Below are positions 29,225 to 38,598 of a stretch of 64,000 bases of DNA, one piece after another. The stretch lies in NCBI RefSeq assembly GCF_029870955.1, contig NZ_PGFQ01000001.1:3142888-3206887 (forward strand), in the 5' to 3' direction. A program made the position numbers and the translations under genes. This stretch comes from Sulfitobacter faviae (lineage in GTDB: Bacteria > Pseudomonadota > Alphaproteobacteria > Rhodobacterales > Rhodobacteraceae). Under the pieces are notes generated by a model that worked only from the letters and a program-made list of their open reading frames with translations, had not been told where the DNA came from and made no database searches. Within the stretch, counting starts at the first letter, position 1. The number at the start of each line of letters is the position of its first letter.

Positions 29225-30226
29225 ATGACCATCAAAGTTGGCATCAACGGATTTGGCCGCATCGGCCGCTGCACGCTCAGCCATATCGCGGCCTCGGGAC
29301 GCGATGATATCGAAGTGATCAAGGTCAATGCCACCGGCCCGCTCAGCACCGCGGCGCATCTCATCAAATACGATTCCGTCCATGGCCGTTTCCCGGGCGA
29401 GGTGCAGATCGACGACGGCTACATGAACCTCGGCCAAAACGACATCGAGATGATGTCGACCTACAACCTCGAAGAGCTTGACTGGTCCGGCTGCGACGTG
29501 GTGCTGGAATGCACCGGCAAATTCAACGACGGCAACAAAGCAAACGTACACCTCGAGAACGGCGCCAAACGCGTGCTGCTCTCGGCGCCGGGCAAGAACG
29601 TCGACAAGACCATCGTCTACGGCGTCAACGACGACCAGCTTCAGGTCTCCGACCGGATGATCTCCAACGGGTCCTGCACCACCAACTGCCTCGCGCCGCT
29701 GGCCAAAGTGATGCATGAGGCCGTGGGCATCGAAAGCGGCCTGATGACCACGATCCACAGCTACACCGGCGACCAGCCGACGCTCGACCGCCGCCACAAC
29801 GACCTCTACCGCGCCCGCGCCGCCGCCATGGCACTGATCCCCACCTCCACCGGCGCTGCCAAGGCCCTGGGCGAGGTGCTGCCCGCATTGAAAGGCAAAC
29901 TCGACGGCACAGCAATGCGCGTGCCCACCCCCAATGTCTCCGCCGTTGACCTGACCTTCCAGGCCAGCCGCGACGTGACGGTCGAGGAAATCAACGCCGC
30001 CGCCCGCGCTGCCGCCGATGGCCCGATGAAACGCGTACTGGCCTACGACCCCGAGCAGAAGGTCAGCATCGACTTCAACCACACCGAGGAAAGCTGCATC
30101 TTCGCCCCCGACCAGACCATCGTCGTGGCAGGCCGCACGGTGCGCGTGCTGGGCTGGTACGACAACGAATGGGCCTTCTCGGTGCGCATGGCCGACGTCG
30201 CCGTCGCCATGGGCAAACTGGGCTGA
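29225..30226 (+). CDS. gap: glyceraldehyde-3-phosphate dehydrogenase
   Basis: 333 residues from ATG 29225. N-terminal Rossmann motif INGFGRIGR; catalytic cysteine C151 in SNGSCTTNCLAP; substrate residues in HSYTGDQ and the C-terminal WYDNEWAFS. The stretch after the second strand reads VIKVNATGPL, where NAD-specific enzymes have an aspartate (IND-L); here alanine 36 takes that place. Preference for NADP or dual use is therefore possible. Two operator-like sites lie about 110-145 bases upstream. Confidence 0.95.
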   Translation: MTIKVGINGFGRIGRCTLSHIAASGRDDIEVIKVNATGPLSTAAHLIKYDSVHGRFPGEVQIDDGYMNLGQNDIEMMSTYNLEELDWSGCDVVLECTGKFNDGNKANVHLENGAKRVLLSAPGKNVDKTIVYGVNDDQLQVSDRMISNGSCTTNCLAPLAKVMHEAVGIESGLMTTIHSYTGDQPTLDRRHNDLYRARAAAMALIPTSTGAAKALGEVLPALKGKLDGTAMRVPTPNVSAVDLTFQASRDVTVEEINAAARAAADGPMKRVLAYDPEQKVSIDFNHTEESCIFAPDQTIVVAGRTVRVLGWYDNEWAFSVRMADVAVAMGKLG

Positions 30227-30285
30227 GGCTTGCACGGCGGGGATGTGCCTGTAATATCAGGCCATTCCCCGGCCGGAGCCACACC

Positions 30286-30429
30286 ATGACCAATCCAATC
30301 GCCATCGTGCTGGCCCTCGTCATTGCCGGGGCGATGGCGGTCGACCTCTATGTCTATGGGGCCGACCATATGATCTATCTCGGCAAGAAACTCTTCGCGC
30401 TGATCGAATGGATGGCCTTCTGGCGGTAA
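30286..30429 (+). CDS. 47-residue membrane protein next to gap
   Basis: ATG 30286 behind CCGGAGCCACACC gives 47 residues: one transmembrane helix (about residues 4-23) and an amphipathic basic tail ending LGKKLFALIEWMAFWR. I recall similar tiny proteins beside gap in other roseobacters, with the same GKK...EW.AFWR ending, so it is likely a real gene. No function is known. It starts 59 bases after the gap stop and is probably co-transcribed. Confidence 0.65.
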   Translation: MTNPIAIVLALVIAGAMAVDLYVYGADHMIYLGKKLFALIEWMAFWR

Positions 30430-30486
30430 CCTCCCCCCGCAGAACCAAAAAGACGCGGCCACCAATCAAGCACCACGCCCCTCCCC

Positions 30487-30511
30487 CTTCATCCTTTTAA
30501 AAATACCTCGC
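30487..30511 (+). other. short intergenic motif, second copy
   Basis: CTTCATCCTTTTAAAAATAC, the partner of the motif after pyrC at 2422. It lies in the gap between the 47-residue gene and the converging coaD. Confidence 0.35.
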
Positions 30512-30550
30512 AGAACCGCGCCTCACGCGACCCACTCACCACTTCAAACG

Positions 30551-31048
30551 CTACCTCTGCGAAAACCGCTCAATCAGCACCTTATTCACCGCCGGCGTCA
30601 CGAACTTACTGACATCCCCATCCAACCGCGCGATCTCTTTCACCAATTTGCTGGCAATCGCCTGATGAGTGGCCTCGGCCATCAAGAAGACCGTCTCGAT
30701 GGAATCGTCCAACTGCCGGTTCATGCCAACCATCTGGAACTCATATTCGAAATCGGACACGGCGCGCAGGCCGCGCACGATGGTCTGGGCGCCCACGTCG
30801 CGGGCACAGTCGATCAGCAGGTTTTCGAAAGGATGCACCACGATCTCGACCCCGGTCTCTTCGGCCAATTGCGCGCATTCCGCTTCGATCAAGGCGACCC
30901 GTTCTTCGAGGGTGAACAACGGCCCCTTGTCGCGGTTGATGGCCACGCCGATCACCAACCGGTCGACCATACGGGCCGCGCGGCGGATGATGTCGATATG
31001 CCCCAGCGTGATCGGGTCGAACGTACCGGGGTAAAGGGCTATGCGCAT
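30551..31048 (-). CDS. coaD: phosphopantetheine adenylyltransferase
   Basis: Penultimate step of coenzyme A synthesis: ATP plus 4'-phosphopantetheine to dephospho-CoA. 165 residues starting MRIALYPGTFDPITLGHIDII, with the nucleotidyltransferase T/H-x-G-H motif (TLGH); IVRGLRAVSDFEYEFQM and the late SKLVKEIARL are further family landmarks. Complete and of normal length. Confidence 0.97.
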   Translation of the reverse strand: MRIALYPGTFDPITLGHIDIIRRAARMVDRLVIGVAINRDKGPLFTLEERVALIEAECAQLAEETGVEIVVHPFENLLIDCARDVGAQTIVRGLRAVSDFEYEFQMVGMNRQLDDSIETVFLMAEATHQAIASKLVKEIARLDGDVSKFVTPAVNKVLIERFSQR

Positions 31049-31172
31049 GTAATTTTCCTGCGTATCTGCTGCGTTGCGGCACAGCCAATCATTTCACCGC
31101 CCCAAGCGCAAGTCGGTTAGCGGTAGCATTGCCCCGCCGTCAGTCGGCGGGGACCACAGTTCAAAGGCCGCT

Positions 31173-31607
31173 TCAGTGGCCCATGATCATGCCTTCAAGG
31201 GCCTGTTTCTCCATCGACAGCTCTTGCAATTGTGCTTTGACCACATCGCCGAGGGAGATCAGCCCCACCAATTCGCCGTCCTCAAGCACCGGCATATGGC
31301 GGAAGCGACCATCGGTCATCTTTTGCAGCACCGCATCGGACCGGTCGTCGCGGCTACAGGTTACCAATTTCCGGGTCATGAGGGTTTCGGCCGCCTGCTC
31401 CAGACAGCCCGCGCCCGCGCGGCCCAGCTCGCGCACGATGTCCCGCTCGGACAGGATCCCATCCGGCGTCTTGCCATCCGCCGAGATCACCAGCGTCCCG
31501 ATCCGTTTCTCGGCCAGCATCGCCGCCGCCTCGGAGATCGCCAATCCGGGTTTGGCCGTCACCACCTTGTCATCGGGCTTGGTCTTGAGAATCTGCGATA
31601 CGAGCAT
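31173..31607 (-). CDS. CBS-domain pair protein
   Basis: 144 residues from ATG 31607, which has AAGGAGGCG upstream (the longer open frame reading into the LysR leader has no similarity). It consists of two CBS motifs: ISEAAAMLAEKRIGTLVISADG, leading to DGILSERDIVREL, and DAVLQKMTDGRFRHMPVLEDG, leading to LVGLISLGDVVKAQL. Stand-alone CBS pairs bind adenine nucleotides and act as sensors. Partner unknown; it follows the LysR gene on the same strand. Confidence 0.88.
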   Translation of the reverse strand: MLVSQILKTKPDDKVVTAKPGLAISEAAAMLAEKRIGTLVISADGKTPDGILSERDIVRELGRAGAGCLEQAAETLMTRKLVTCSRDDRSDAVLQKMTDGRFRHMPVLEDGELVGLISLGDVVKAQLQELSMEKQALEGMIMGH

Positions 31608-31668
31608 CTGGCGCCTCCTTGGGTACAGGGCAAAGTCACCTCCAGCGTCACCGCGAAATCCTTTTCTG

Positions 31669-32589
31669 TCAAGCTTTTGGCGCAGCCCTGCCCGAGGCCA
31701 GCGCCTCCAGCCGCGCGGTCTCGGCCCGCAGCCCGGTGGCCAGCGCCTCGGCAAAAGCCGCCAACCGGGCATTGCGGCGGTCATCGGCGTGGCGGATCAG
31801 ATAGAAGGCGCGTTTGAGGCTGACAGCATCGGTGAGGATGCGCCGCACCCCCTGCGTCGCGGCGAGCGAGAAGTCATGCGCGACCCCGATCCCCCCGCCC
31901 TGCTGGATCATCCGCACCTGTACCGAGACGGAATTCGACGCCAGCGCCACCCGGCTGATGCCAAGGTCCGCAAGGTAATCCAACTCACGGTCAAAGATCA
32001 TATCGGGGATATAGCCGACCATCCGGTGCCCTTGCAGATCGCCCACGGCGGTCACCTCAGGATGCTGTGCCAAGTAGCTTTCGGCGGCGGCGAGATGGAG
32101 GTGGTAGTCCGTCACTTTCTGCACCACCAGCCGCCCCGCCGTGGGGGCGCTCACCCCGATGGCCATATCCGCCTCGCGCCGGGATAGGTTGAATACGCGC
32201 GGCAATGCGATGATCTGCACGTCCAGATCGGGGTTCTTCGCGGCAATCGCCGCACAGACCTGAGGCAACAGATAGTTCGCCGCCCCATCGGGCGCGCCGA
32301 CACGGATCTGCCCCGAAAGCTGATCGCTTTGCACCTGCACCCCGGCGGTGGCCGCGCGCATCGCCTGTTCAGCCCGCTCTGCCCGCTGCATCAGGTCTCG
32401 CCCCGCCTCGGTCAGCATATAGCCCTGTGGCGATTTCACGAAGAGGACGGTCTGCAGCGCCTTTTCCAACCGCGCCATGCGGCGGCCCAGCGTTGCGGGA
32501 TCGAGCCGCAGCAGCTTGCCCGCGCCAGACAGGCTTTCCTCTCGTGCGACGGCCAGAAACAGCCGCAGGTCGTCCCAATTCTGATCCAT
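31669..32589 (-). CDS. LysR-family transcriptional regulator, probable regulator of the valine-degradation genes
   Basis: 306 residues: N-terminal winged helix-turn-helix (WDDLRLFLAVAREESLSGAGKLLRLDPATLGRRMARLEKAL) and a C-terminal effector domain beginning QIRVGAPDGAANYLLPQ. It is transcribed away from mmsA across a 110-base gap that contains a TTGCA-N4-TGCAA palindrome, the common arrangement of a LysR regulator and its target. The ligand is unknown; a valine or thymine catabolite would fit the cluster. Confidence 0.88.
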   Translation of the reverse strand: MDQNWDDLRLFLAVAREESLSGAGKLLRLDPATLGRRMARLEKALQTVLFVKSPQGYMLTEAGRDLMQRAERAEQAMRAATAGVQVQSDQLSGQIRVGAPDGAANYLLPQVCAAIAAKNPDLDVQIIALPRVFNLSRREADMAIGVSAPTAGRLVVQKVTDYHLHLAAAESYLAQHPEVTAVGDLQGHRMVGYIPDMIFDRELDYLADLGISRVALASNSVSVQVRMIQQGGGIGVAHDFSLAATQGVRRILTDAVSLKRAFYLIRHADDRRNARLAAFAEALATGLRAETARLEALASGRAAPKA

Positions 32590-32608
32590 TTACCTGCCCT
32601 CCTACGCT

Positions 32609-32664
32609 TTGCAAAAATGCAAGACGGTTTTGTCATCCTTCCTCTGTTCCGGTTCTTTTTGCAA
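32609..32664. promoter_or_regulatory. candidate LysR operator between the regulator and mmsA
   Basis: A perfect inverted repeat TTGCAAAAATGCAA (32609-32622) plus a TTGCAA half-site at 32659-32664, 36 bases before the mmsA start. Position in a divergent LysR-target gap supports an operator; not tested. Confidence 0.45.
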
Positions 32665-32699
32665 GGCTATCGTGCCGCCAACCATAGAGGAGACCGATC

Positions 32700-34199
32700 A
32701 TGCAAGAGATGACGCATTACCTGAACGGCGAACACGTCAAGGGCACCTCCGGGCGCTTTGCCGATGTGATGAACCCCGCCACCGGCGAGGTGCAGGCCAA
32801 GGTGCCGCTCGCCAATGGCGACGAGTTGAACAAGGCCGTGGAGTACGCTCAAGCCGCGCAGCCGAAATGGGCCGCCACCAACCCGCAGCGTCGCGCCCGC
32901 GTGCTGATGAAATTCGTGGCCCTGCTGAACCGCGACATGGACAAGCTGGCCGAGGCGCTGAGCCGCGAGCACGGCAAGACCCTGCCCGACGCCGCCGGCG
33001 ACGTGCAGCGTGGCCTCGAAGTGGTGGAATACTGCATCGGTGCGCCGGAACTGCTGAAGGGTGATTTCACCGACAGCGCGGGCCCCGGCATCGACATGTA
33101 CTCCATGCGCCAGCCCTTGGGTGTCACCGCGGGCATCACGCCCTTCAACTTCCCGGCCATGATCCCGATGTGGATGTTCGCGCCCGCCATCGCCTGCGGC
33201 AATGCCTTTATCCTCAAGCCTTCGGAGCGTGACCCCTCCGTCCCGCTGATGCTGGCCGAACTTCTGGAAGAAGCCGGTCTGCCCAAGGGCATCATTCAGG
33301 TCGTCAACGGCGACAAGGAAGCGGTCGACGCGATCCTGCACCACGACGTGATCCAGTCCATCGGCTTCGTCGGCTCCACCCCGATCGCCGAGTACATCTA
33401 TGCCACCGGCTGCGCCAACGGCAAACGCGTGCAGTGCTTCGGCGGTGCCAAGAACCACATGATCATCATGCCCGACGCCGACCTCGACCAGGCCGCCGAC
33501 GCGCTGGTGGGTGCAGGCTACGGTGCAGCTGGCGAACGCTGCATGGCAATCTCCGTCGCCGTGCCGGTGGGCGAGGAAACCGCCGACCGCCTGATCGAGA
33601 AGCTGGTGCCGCGCATCGAAAAGCTGAAAGTTGGCCCCTACACCGCGGGCAATGACGTGGACTACGGCCCCGTGGTCACCGCCGCCGCCAAGGCCAACAT
33701 CGAGCGTCTGGTCCAGACCGGCATCGATCAGGGCGCGGAGCTGGTCGTCGATGGGCGCGACTTCAAACTGCAGGGCTACGAGAACGGTTACTTCGTCGGC
33801 CCGCACCTGTTTGACCGCGCGACCAAGGACATGGACATCTACCAGCAGGAAATCTTCGGCCCCGTGCTGACCTGCGTCCGCGCCAAGGACTATGAAGAGG
33901 CGCTTGGCCTTGCGATGGACCACGAATACGGCAACGGCACGGCGATCTTCACACGTGACGGTGACGCGGCGCGTGACTTCGCCAACCGCATCAACATCGG
34001 CATGGTCGGCGTGAACGTGCCGATCCCGGTGCCGCTGGCCTATCACACCTTCGGCGGCTGGAAGAAATCCGTCTTCGGCGATCTGAACCAGCACGGCCCC
34101 GATGCGTTCAAGTTCTACACCCGCACCAAAACCGTCACGGCCCGTTGGCCGAGCGGCATCAAGGAGGGTGGCGAGTTCTCCATCCCCGTGATGGAGTGA
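32700..34199 (+). CDS. mmsA: methylmalonate-semialdehyde dehydrogenase (CoA-acylating)
   Basis: Converts methylmalonate semialdehyde to propionyl-CoA in valine and pyrimidine breakdown. 499 residues of the aldehyde dehydrogenase superfamily: [41 protein letters not shown] and the catalytic cysteine in [12 protein letters not shown] near residue 284. CMA at the active site and the late [18 protein letters not shown] are characteristic of MmsA. It heads the plus-strand cluster that contains the other valine-degradation enzymes. Confidence 0.95.
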   Translation: MQEMTHYLNGEHVKGTSGRFADVMNPATGEVQAKVPLANGDELNKAVEYAQAAQPKWAATNPQRRARVLMKFVALLNRDMDKLAEALSREHGKTLPDAAGDVQRGLEVVEYCIGAPELLKGDFTDSAGPGIDMYSMRQPLGVTAGITPFNFPAMIPMWMFAPAIACGNAFILKPSERDPSVPLMLAELLEEAGLPKGIIQVVNGDKEAVDAILHHDVIQSIGFVGSTPIAEYIYATGCANGKRVQCFGGAKNHMIIMPDADLDQAADALVGAGYGAAGERCMAISVAVPVGEETADRLIEKLVPRIEKLKVGPYTAGNDVDYGPVVTAAAKANIERLVQTGIDQGAELVVDGRDFKLQGYENGYFVGPHLFDRATKDMDIYQQEIFGPVLTCVRAKDYEEALGLAMDHEYGNGTAIFTRDGDAARDFANRINIGMVGVNVPIPVPLAYHTFGGWKKSVFGDLNQHGPDAFKFYTRTKTVTARWPSGIKEGGEFSIPVME

Positions 34200-34254
34200 T
34201 CCATCACGCCGGCTGCCCCAGCGGCGGTCGGCCCCAATGAACGAGGCCAGCGCC

Positions 34255-35363
34255 ATGCAAAAAGAATTCACCATCGGTATCGAAGAAGAGTATCTTCTGG
34301 TCGACAAGGATTCACTGGCGCTGGCCGACACGCCAGAAGGGCTGATGGAGGATTGCCGAAAAGACCTTGGCGATCAGGTCAGCCCCGAAATGCTGCTCTG
34401 CCAGATCGAGATTGGCAGCAAACCCTGTGGCACTGTGGCCGAGGCCCGCGACGATCTGCGCCACCTGCGCAGCACCATCGCCAAACATGCCGCCAAACAC
34501 AACCTCGCCCCCATCGCCGTGTCCTGCCATCCCTTCTCGGATTGGAAGAACCAAGAGATCACCCACAAGGAACGCTACGCCAAGATCGAGAGCGAGTTGG
34601 AAAACATCGCCCGCCGGATGCTGAGTTGCGGCATGCATGTGCATGTCGGCATCGACGGCGACGACCTGCGGGTCGACCTGATGCCGCAATTCTCCTATTT
34701 CCTGCCCCATCTGCTCGCGCTCTCGGCCTCCTCCCCATATTGGCAGGGCGCCGATACCGGCCTAGCCTCCTACCGCCTTGCGGTGATGGAGAGCATGCCG
34801 CGCACCGGCCTGCCACCGCTGCTTCATAGCTGGGGGAATATGAGCGCAGCACGCAGGCGCTGATCGACCTCGACATCATCCCTGATCAGTCTAAAATCTG
34901 GTGGGACCTGCGCCCCTCGACCCATTACCCCACGCTGGAAAGCCGCATTTGCGATGTGCAACCGCGCCTGTCGCATGCGCTTGGGCTGGCGGGTCTGACC
35001 CAATCCATCGCGCGCTTCCTGCTGCGCCTGCGCGACAGCAATCTGCGCTGGCGCGAGTATGACCGTTTCCTGATCGAAGAAAACCGCTGGCGCGCGCAGC
35101 GCTACGGGGTGAACGAGACGCTGATCGACTTTGGCGGGCCGACGCTCAAACCCTTTGACCAACTGTTTGAAGAGATCATTGGCCTGATCGCCGAAGACGC
35201 TGAGGCGCTTGGCTGTTTGGATGAGGTCTGCGCCCTGCGCGATGTCGTCAAACAAGGCACCTCCGCCGACCGGCAGCGCAAAGTCTGGGCCGAAGCGCCC
35301 GAGGGCAAAGGCGGCGAAGCGGTCGTGCGCCAATTGATAGAGGAATACCACGCCGATCTGTGA
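34255..35363 (+). CDS. YbdK-type carboxylate-amine ligase (frame broken once)
   Basis: Glutamate-cysteine-ligase-like family (GCS2). ATG 34255 follows GAGGCCAGCGCC and starts [20 protein letters not shown] 34237 is an alternative. Motifs: [34 protein letters not shown] and, after the break, [20 protein letters not shown]. The break is at the five-G run 34832-34836; one extra G gives [18 protein letters not shown] and about 369 residues in all. Family members show weak gamma-glutamyl-cysteine ligase activity; the true substrate is open. It sits inside the valine-degradation cluster, between mmsA and the acyl-CoA dehydrogenase. Confidence 0.85.
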
Positions 35364-35444
35364 CGCTTGTTGCCGCTCCTTTCGGCTGATAGAATTAAAC
35401 AAGTGTTCAGTTCCAAGGACACATGACTTCAGGGAGGAGCCGCG

Positions 35445-36587
35445 ATGGATTTCGCATTGAACGAGGAACAGACCGCCATTTTCGACATGGCGCATGCCTT
35501 CGGGCAGGACAATATCGCCCCCCATGCCCAGCAGTGGGAAAAGGACGGCACCATCCCCAAGGAGCTGTGGCCGCAGATCGGCGAGCTGGGCTTCGGCGGG
35601 CTCTACGTCTCCGAGGAAACCGGCGGCGCGGGTCTCACGCGCCTCGACGCCACGCTGGTCTTCGAGGCGCTGTCGATGGCCTGCCCCTCGGTCGCGGCTT
35701 TTCTTTCGATCCACAACATGTGCGCCAAGATGCTCGACACTTTCGCCAGTGACGAGATGAAAGAGCGCGTCATGCCCAAGGTGCTGACCATGGAGACGGT
35801 GCTGAGCTACTGCCTGACCGAACCCGGCTCTGGCTCCGACGCGGCGGCGCTGAAAACCCGCTGCGAGCGCAGCAACGAGGGCTACACCCTGAACGGCACC
35901 AAGGCCTTCATCTCGGGCGGCGGCTATTCGGACGCCTATGTCACCATGGTGCGCACCTCCGACGAGGGCGCGCGCGGCGTCTCCACCGTCTATGTCGAGG
36001 ATGGCACCCCGGGCCTCAGCTTCGGCGGGCTCGAGGACAAAATGGGTTGGCGCAGCCAGCCGACCGCGCTGGTGCAGTTCGACGATTGCAAGATCGGGGC
36101 CGAGAACCTCGTCGGCGAAGAGGGCAAGGGCTTCAAATACGCCATGGCCGGGCTCGACGGTGGGCGTCTCAACATCTCCGCCTGCTCGCTTGGCGCGGCG
36201 CAAACCGCGCTGAACAAGACGCTAGACTACATGGGCGATCGCAAGGCCTTCGGCCAGACCATCGACCAGTTCCAGGGGCTGCAATTCCGCCTCGCCGACA
36301 TGGAGATCGAGTTGCAGGCCGCGCGCACCTTCCTGCGCCAAGCGGCGTGGAAGCTCGACACCGGTGCGCCGGACGCCACCAAGTTCTGCGCCATGGCCAA
36401 GAAATTCGTGACCGAGACCGGCAGCAAGGTCGTCGACCAATGTCTGCAACTTCACGGCGGCTACGGCTACCTCGCCGACTACGGGATCGAGAAGCTGGTC
36501 CGCGACCTGCGGGTGCACCAGATCCTCGAAGGCACCAATGAGATCATGCGCGTGATCGTCGCCCGCGACATGCTCAAGAACCGCTGA
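35445..36587 (+). CDS. acyl-CoA dehydrogenase, probably isobutyryl-CoA dehydrogenase
   Basis: 380-residue FAD enzyme: YCLTEPGSGSDAAALKTRCE (substrate/FAD loop) near residue 126, RKAFGQTIDQFQGLQFRLAD near residue 265, and the C-terminal LHGGYGYLADYGIEKLVRD followed by LEGTNEIMRVIVARDML with the catalytic glutamate. The neighbours (mmsA, 3-hydroxyisobutyryl-CoA hydrolase, mmsB) point to isobutyryl-CoA, the valine intermediate, as substrate. A strong GGGAGGAG ribosome-binding site precedes ATG 35445, and the next gene follows after 8 bases. Confidence 0.9.
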   Translation: MDFALNEEQTAIFDMAHAFGQDNIAPHAQQWEKDGTIPKELWPQIGELGFGGLYVSEETGGAGLTRLDATLVFEALSMACPSVAAFLSIHNMCAKMLDTFASDEMKERVMPKVLTMETVLSYCLTEPGSGSDAAALKTRCERSNEGYTLNGTKAFISGGGYSDAYVTMVRTSDEGARGVSTVYVEDGTPGLSFGGLEDKMGWRSQPTALVQFDDCKIGAENLVGEEGKGFKYAMAGLDGGRLNISACSLGAAQTALNKTLDYMGDRKAFGQTIDQFQGLQFRLADMEIELQAARTFLRQAAWKLDTGAPDATKFCAMAKKFVTETGSKVVDQCLQLHGGYGYLADYGIEKLVRDLRVHQILEGTNEIMRVIVARDMLKNR

Positions 36588-36595
36588 GGCCACCC

Positions 36596-37638
36596 ATGAG
36601 TGACATCGACGTCCGAAAAACGGGTCGCGCGGGCCGCATCACCCTGACCCGGCCCAAAGCGCTGAACGCGCTGAGCTACGACATGTGTATCGCCATCGAG
36701 AAGGCAATCGACGACTGGCGCGACGACCCCGAGGTTGCCGTAGTGGTGCTGGACGCCGAGGGCGAAAAAGCCTTCTGCGCCGGCGGCGACGTCGCGCAGC
36801 TCTACCAGACCGGCAAGGACGGCGACTTCGACTTCGCCCGGCAGTTCTGGGCCGATGAATACCGGCTTAACAACAAGCTACATAGCTACCCCAAGCCGGT
36901 GATCTCCTTCATGCAGGGTTTCACGATGGGCGGCGGCGTCGGAATCGGTTGCCACGGCTCGCACCGCGTCGTGGGCGAGAGCAGCAAGATCGCCATGCCG
37001 GAATGCGGCATCGGTCTGGTACCAGACGTGGGCGGCACGCTGCTGCTGGCGCAAGCGCCGGGGCGAATGGGCGAATACCTCGGCCTCACCGGCGCACGCA
37101 TGGGTCCGGCTGATGTGCTGCACGCGGGCTTTGCCGACTACTTCATCCCCGAAGACCAATGGCCCGCGCTGATCGCGCAATTGGAAGAAAACGGCGATCC
37201 CTTCATCCTCGACCGCGCGGCGACCACCCCGCCCCCGTCCAAACTGGCCGAGGTTCAGGATGAGGTAGACCACCTCTTCGCCCCGGAGAGTTTAGCAAAG
37301 ATCGAAGCCACGTTTTCCATATCGGAAAGCGCCTTCGCCGCCGAGACGTTGAAGACCCTGCGCCGCAACTCCCCCTGTCGATGGCCTGCACGCTGGAAAT
37401 GCTCCGCCGTCTGCGCGGCCCGGGCATCGGCATGGTCCCGGCGCTGCAACAGGAATACCGCTTTACCACGCGGTCACTGGAAAAAGGCGACTTCATCGAA
37501 GGCGTGCGCGCCGCGATCATCGACAAGGATCGCAGCCCCAACTGGCAACATGCCGATTGGGACGTACCGCAGGCCGATGTCGAAGCCATGCTCGCCCCCT
37601 TGGGCGACAACGAATTGAAGTTGGAGGAAAATTCATGA
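36596..37638 (+). CDS. 3-hydroxyisobutyryl-CoA hydrolase (enoyl-CoA hydratase superfamily; frame broken once)
   Basis: Crotonase fold: CAGGDVAQLYQTGKDG near residue 62 forms the oxyanion hole with MQGFTMGGGVGIGCHG, and CGIGLVPDVGGTLLLAQ is the hydrolase-type signature. The frame breaks at the five-C run 37371-37375. One added C restores RRNSPLSMACTLEMLRRLRG and continues through the second frame to 37638, about 347 residues. Its stop overlaps the mmsB start in ATGA. Role: releases 3-hydroxyisobutyrate from CoA, the substrate of MmsB. Confidence 0.9.
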
Positions 37639-38518
37639 GCAAACTCACAATCGGTTTCATCGGTCTGGGCAATATGGGCGGCCCGATGGCGGCCAACCTC
37701 GCTGCCGCGGGCCATACGGTGCGCGGCAATGACGTGGCTGGCACCACCGCCGAAGGGGTCGCCGAAGCCAAGACCATCGCCGAAGCGGTCGCCGAGGCCG
37801 ATGTCGTCATCACCATGCTGCCCAATGGCGCGATCCTGCGCCAAGTCGCCGAGGAGGCGGTCGCCCATATGGCCCCCGGCGCGCTGCTGATCGACTGCTC
37901 CACCGTGGACGTTGAAAGCGCGCGTTTCGCGGCAGAGGCGGCGCAGAAAGCCGGGCTGCTCTTCGTCGACGCCCCCGTCTCGGGCGGCATCGGCGGCGCG
38001 CAGGGCGGCACGCTGACCTTCATGGCAGGCGGTGCCGAGGCGGCCTTTGAGAAAGCCAAGCCGCTTTTCGACATCATGGGTCAGAAGGCCGTGCACTGCG
38101 GCGACGCGGGCGCGGGCCAAGCCGCGAAGATCTGCAACAACATGATCCTCGGCGCCACGATGATCGCCACCTGCGAAGCCTTCGCACTCGCCGACAAGCT
38201 GGGCCTAGATCGGGAGCGGATGTTCGACGTGGTTAGCACGTCCTCCGGCTATTCATGGTCAATGAACGCCTACTGCCCTGCCCCGGCGTCGGTCCGCAGT
38301 CGCCTGCCGACAATGACTACAAACCGGGCTTCGCGGCGGAGCTGATGCTGAAAGACCTCGGCCTGTCGCAACAAGCTGCTGAAATGGCCAACGCCGACAC
38401 GCCCATGGGCGCGCTGGCGAAAGAGCTCTACACCCGCTTCGTCGAAGAGGAAGGCGGCAAGGGCAAAGATTTCTCTGCCATGCTACCTCGTTTCGAACAG
38501 CGCGGTTGGCAAGGTTAA
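37635..38518 (+). CDS. mmsB: 3-hydroxyisobutyrate dehydrogenase (frame broken once)
   Basis: NAD-dependent oxidation of 3-hydroxyisobutyrate to methylmalonate semialdehyde, which feeds MmsA. N-terminal Rossmann motif IGFIGLGNMGGPMAANLAAA; substrate motif DAPVSGGIGGAQGGTLTFM; catalytic lysine in GAGQAAKICNNMI. The frame is lost at the four-C run 38281-38284. One added C gives NAYCPAPGVGPQSPADNDYK and the remaining C-terminal helices to 38518, about 294 residues. The start follows GGAGG and overlaps the preceding stop. Confidence 0.94.
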
Positions 38519-38598
38519 GCTGATCGCATTCTTCTCGGGAACGACCTGATCCGGGCAGGCGTTGGCTTCAGAATGACACTATCTATGGAGATCACCTG

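Noticed and set aside
29005..30235. Long minus-strand open frame over gap, fused to DUF808
   Set aside because: It is the antisense shadow of gap in a GC-rich genome; DUF808 has its own start at 29005 and no similarity is visible upstream of it.
32667..34331. 554-residue minus-strand frame over mmsA
   Set aside because: Antisense of a fully conserved aldehyde dehydrogenase; no independent start or motif.
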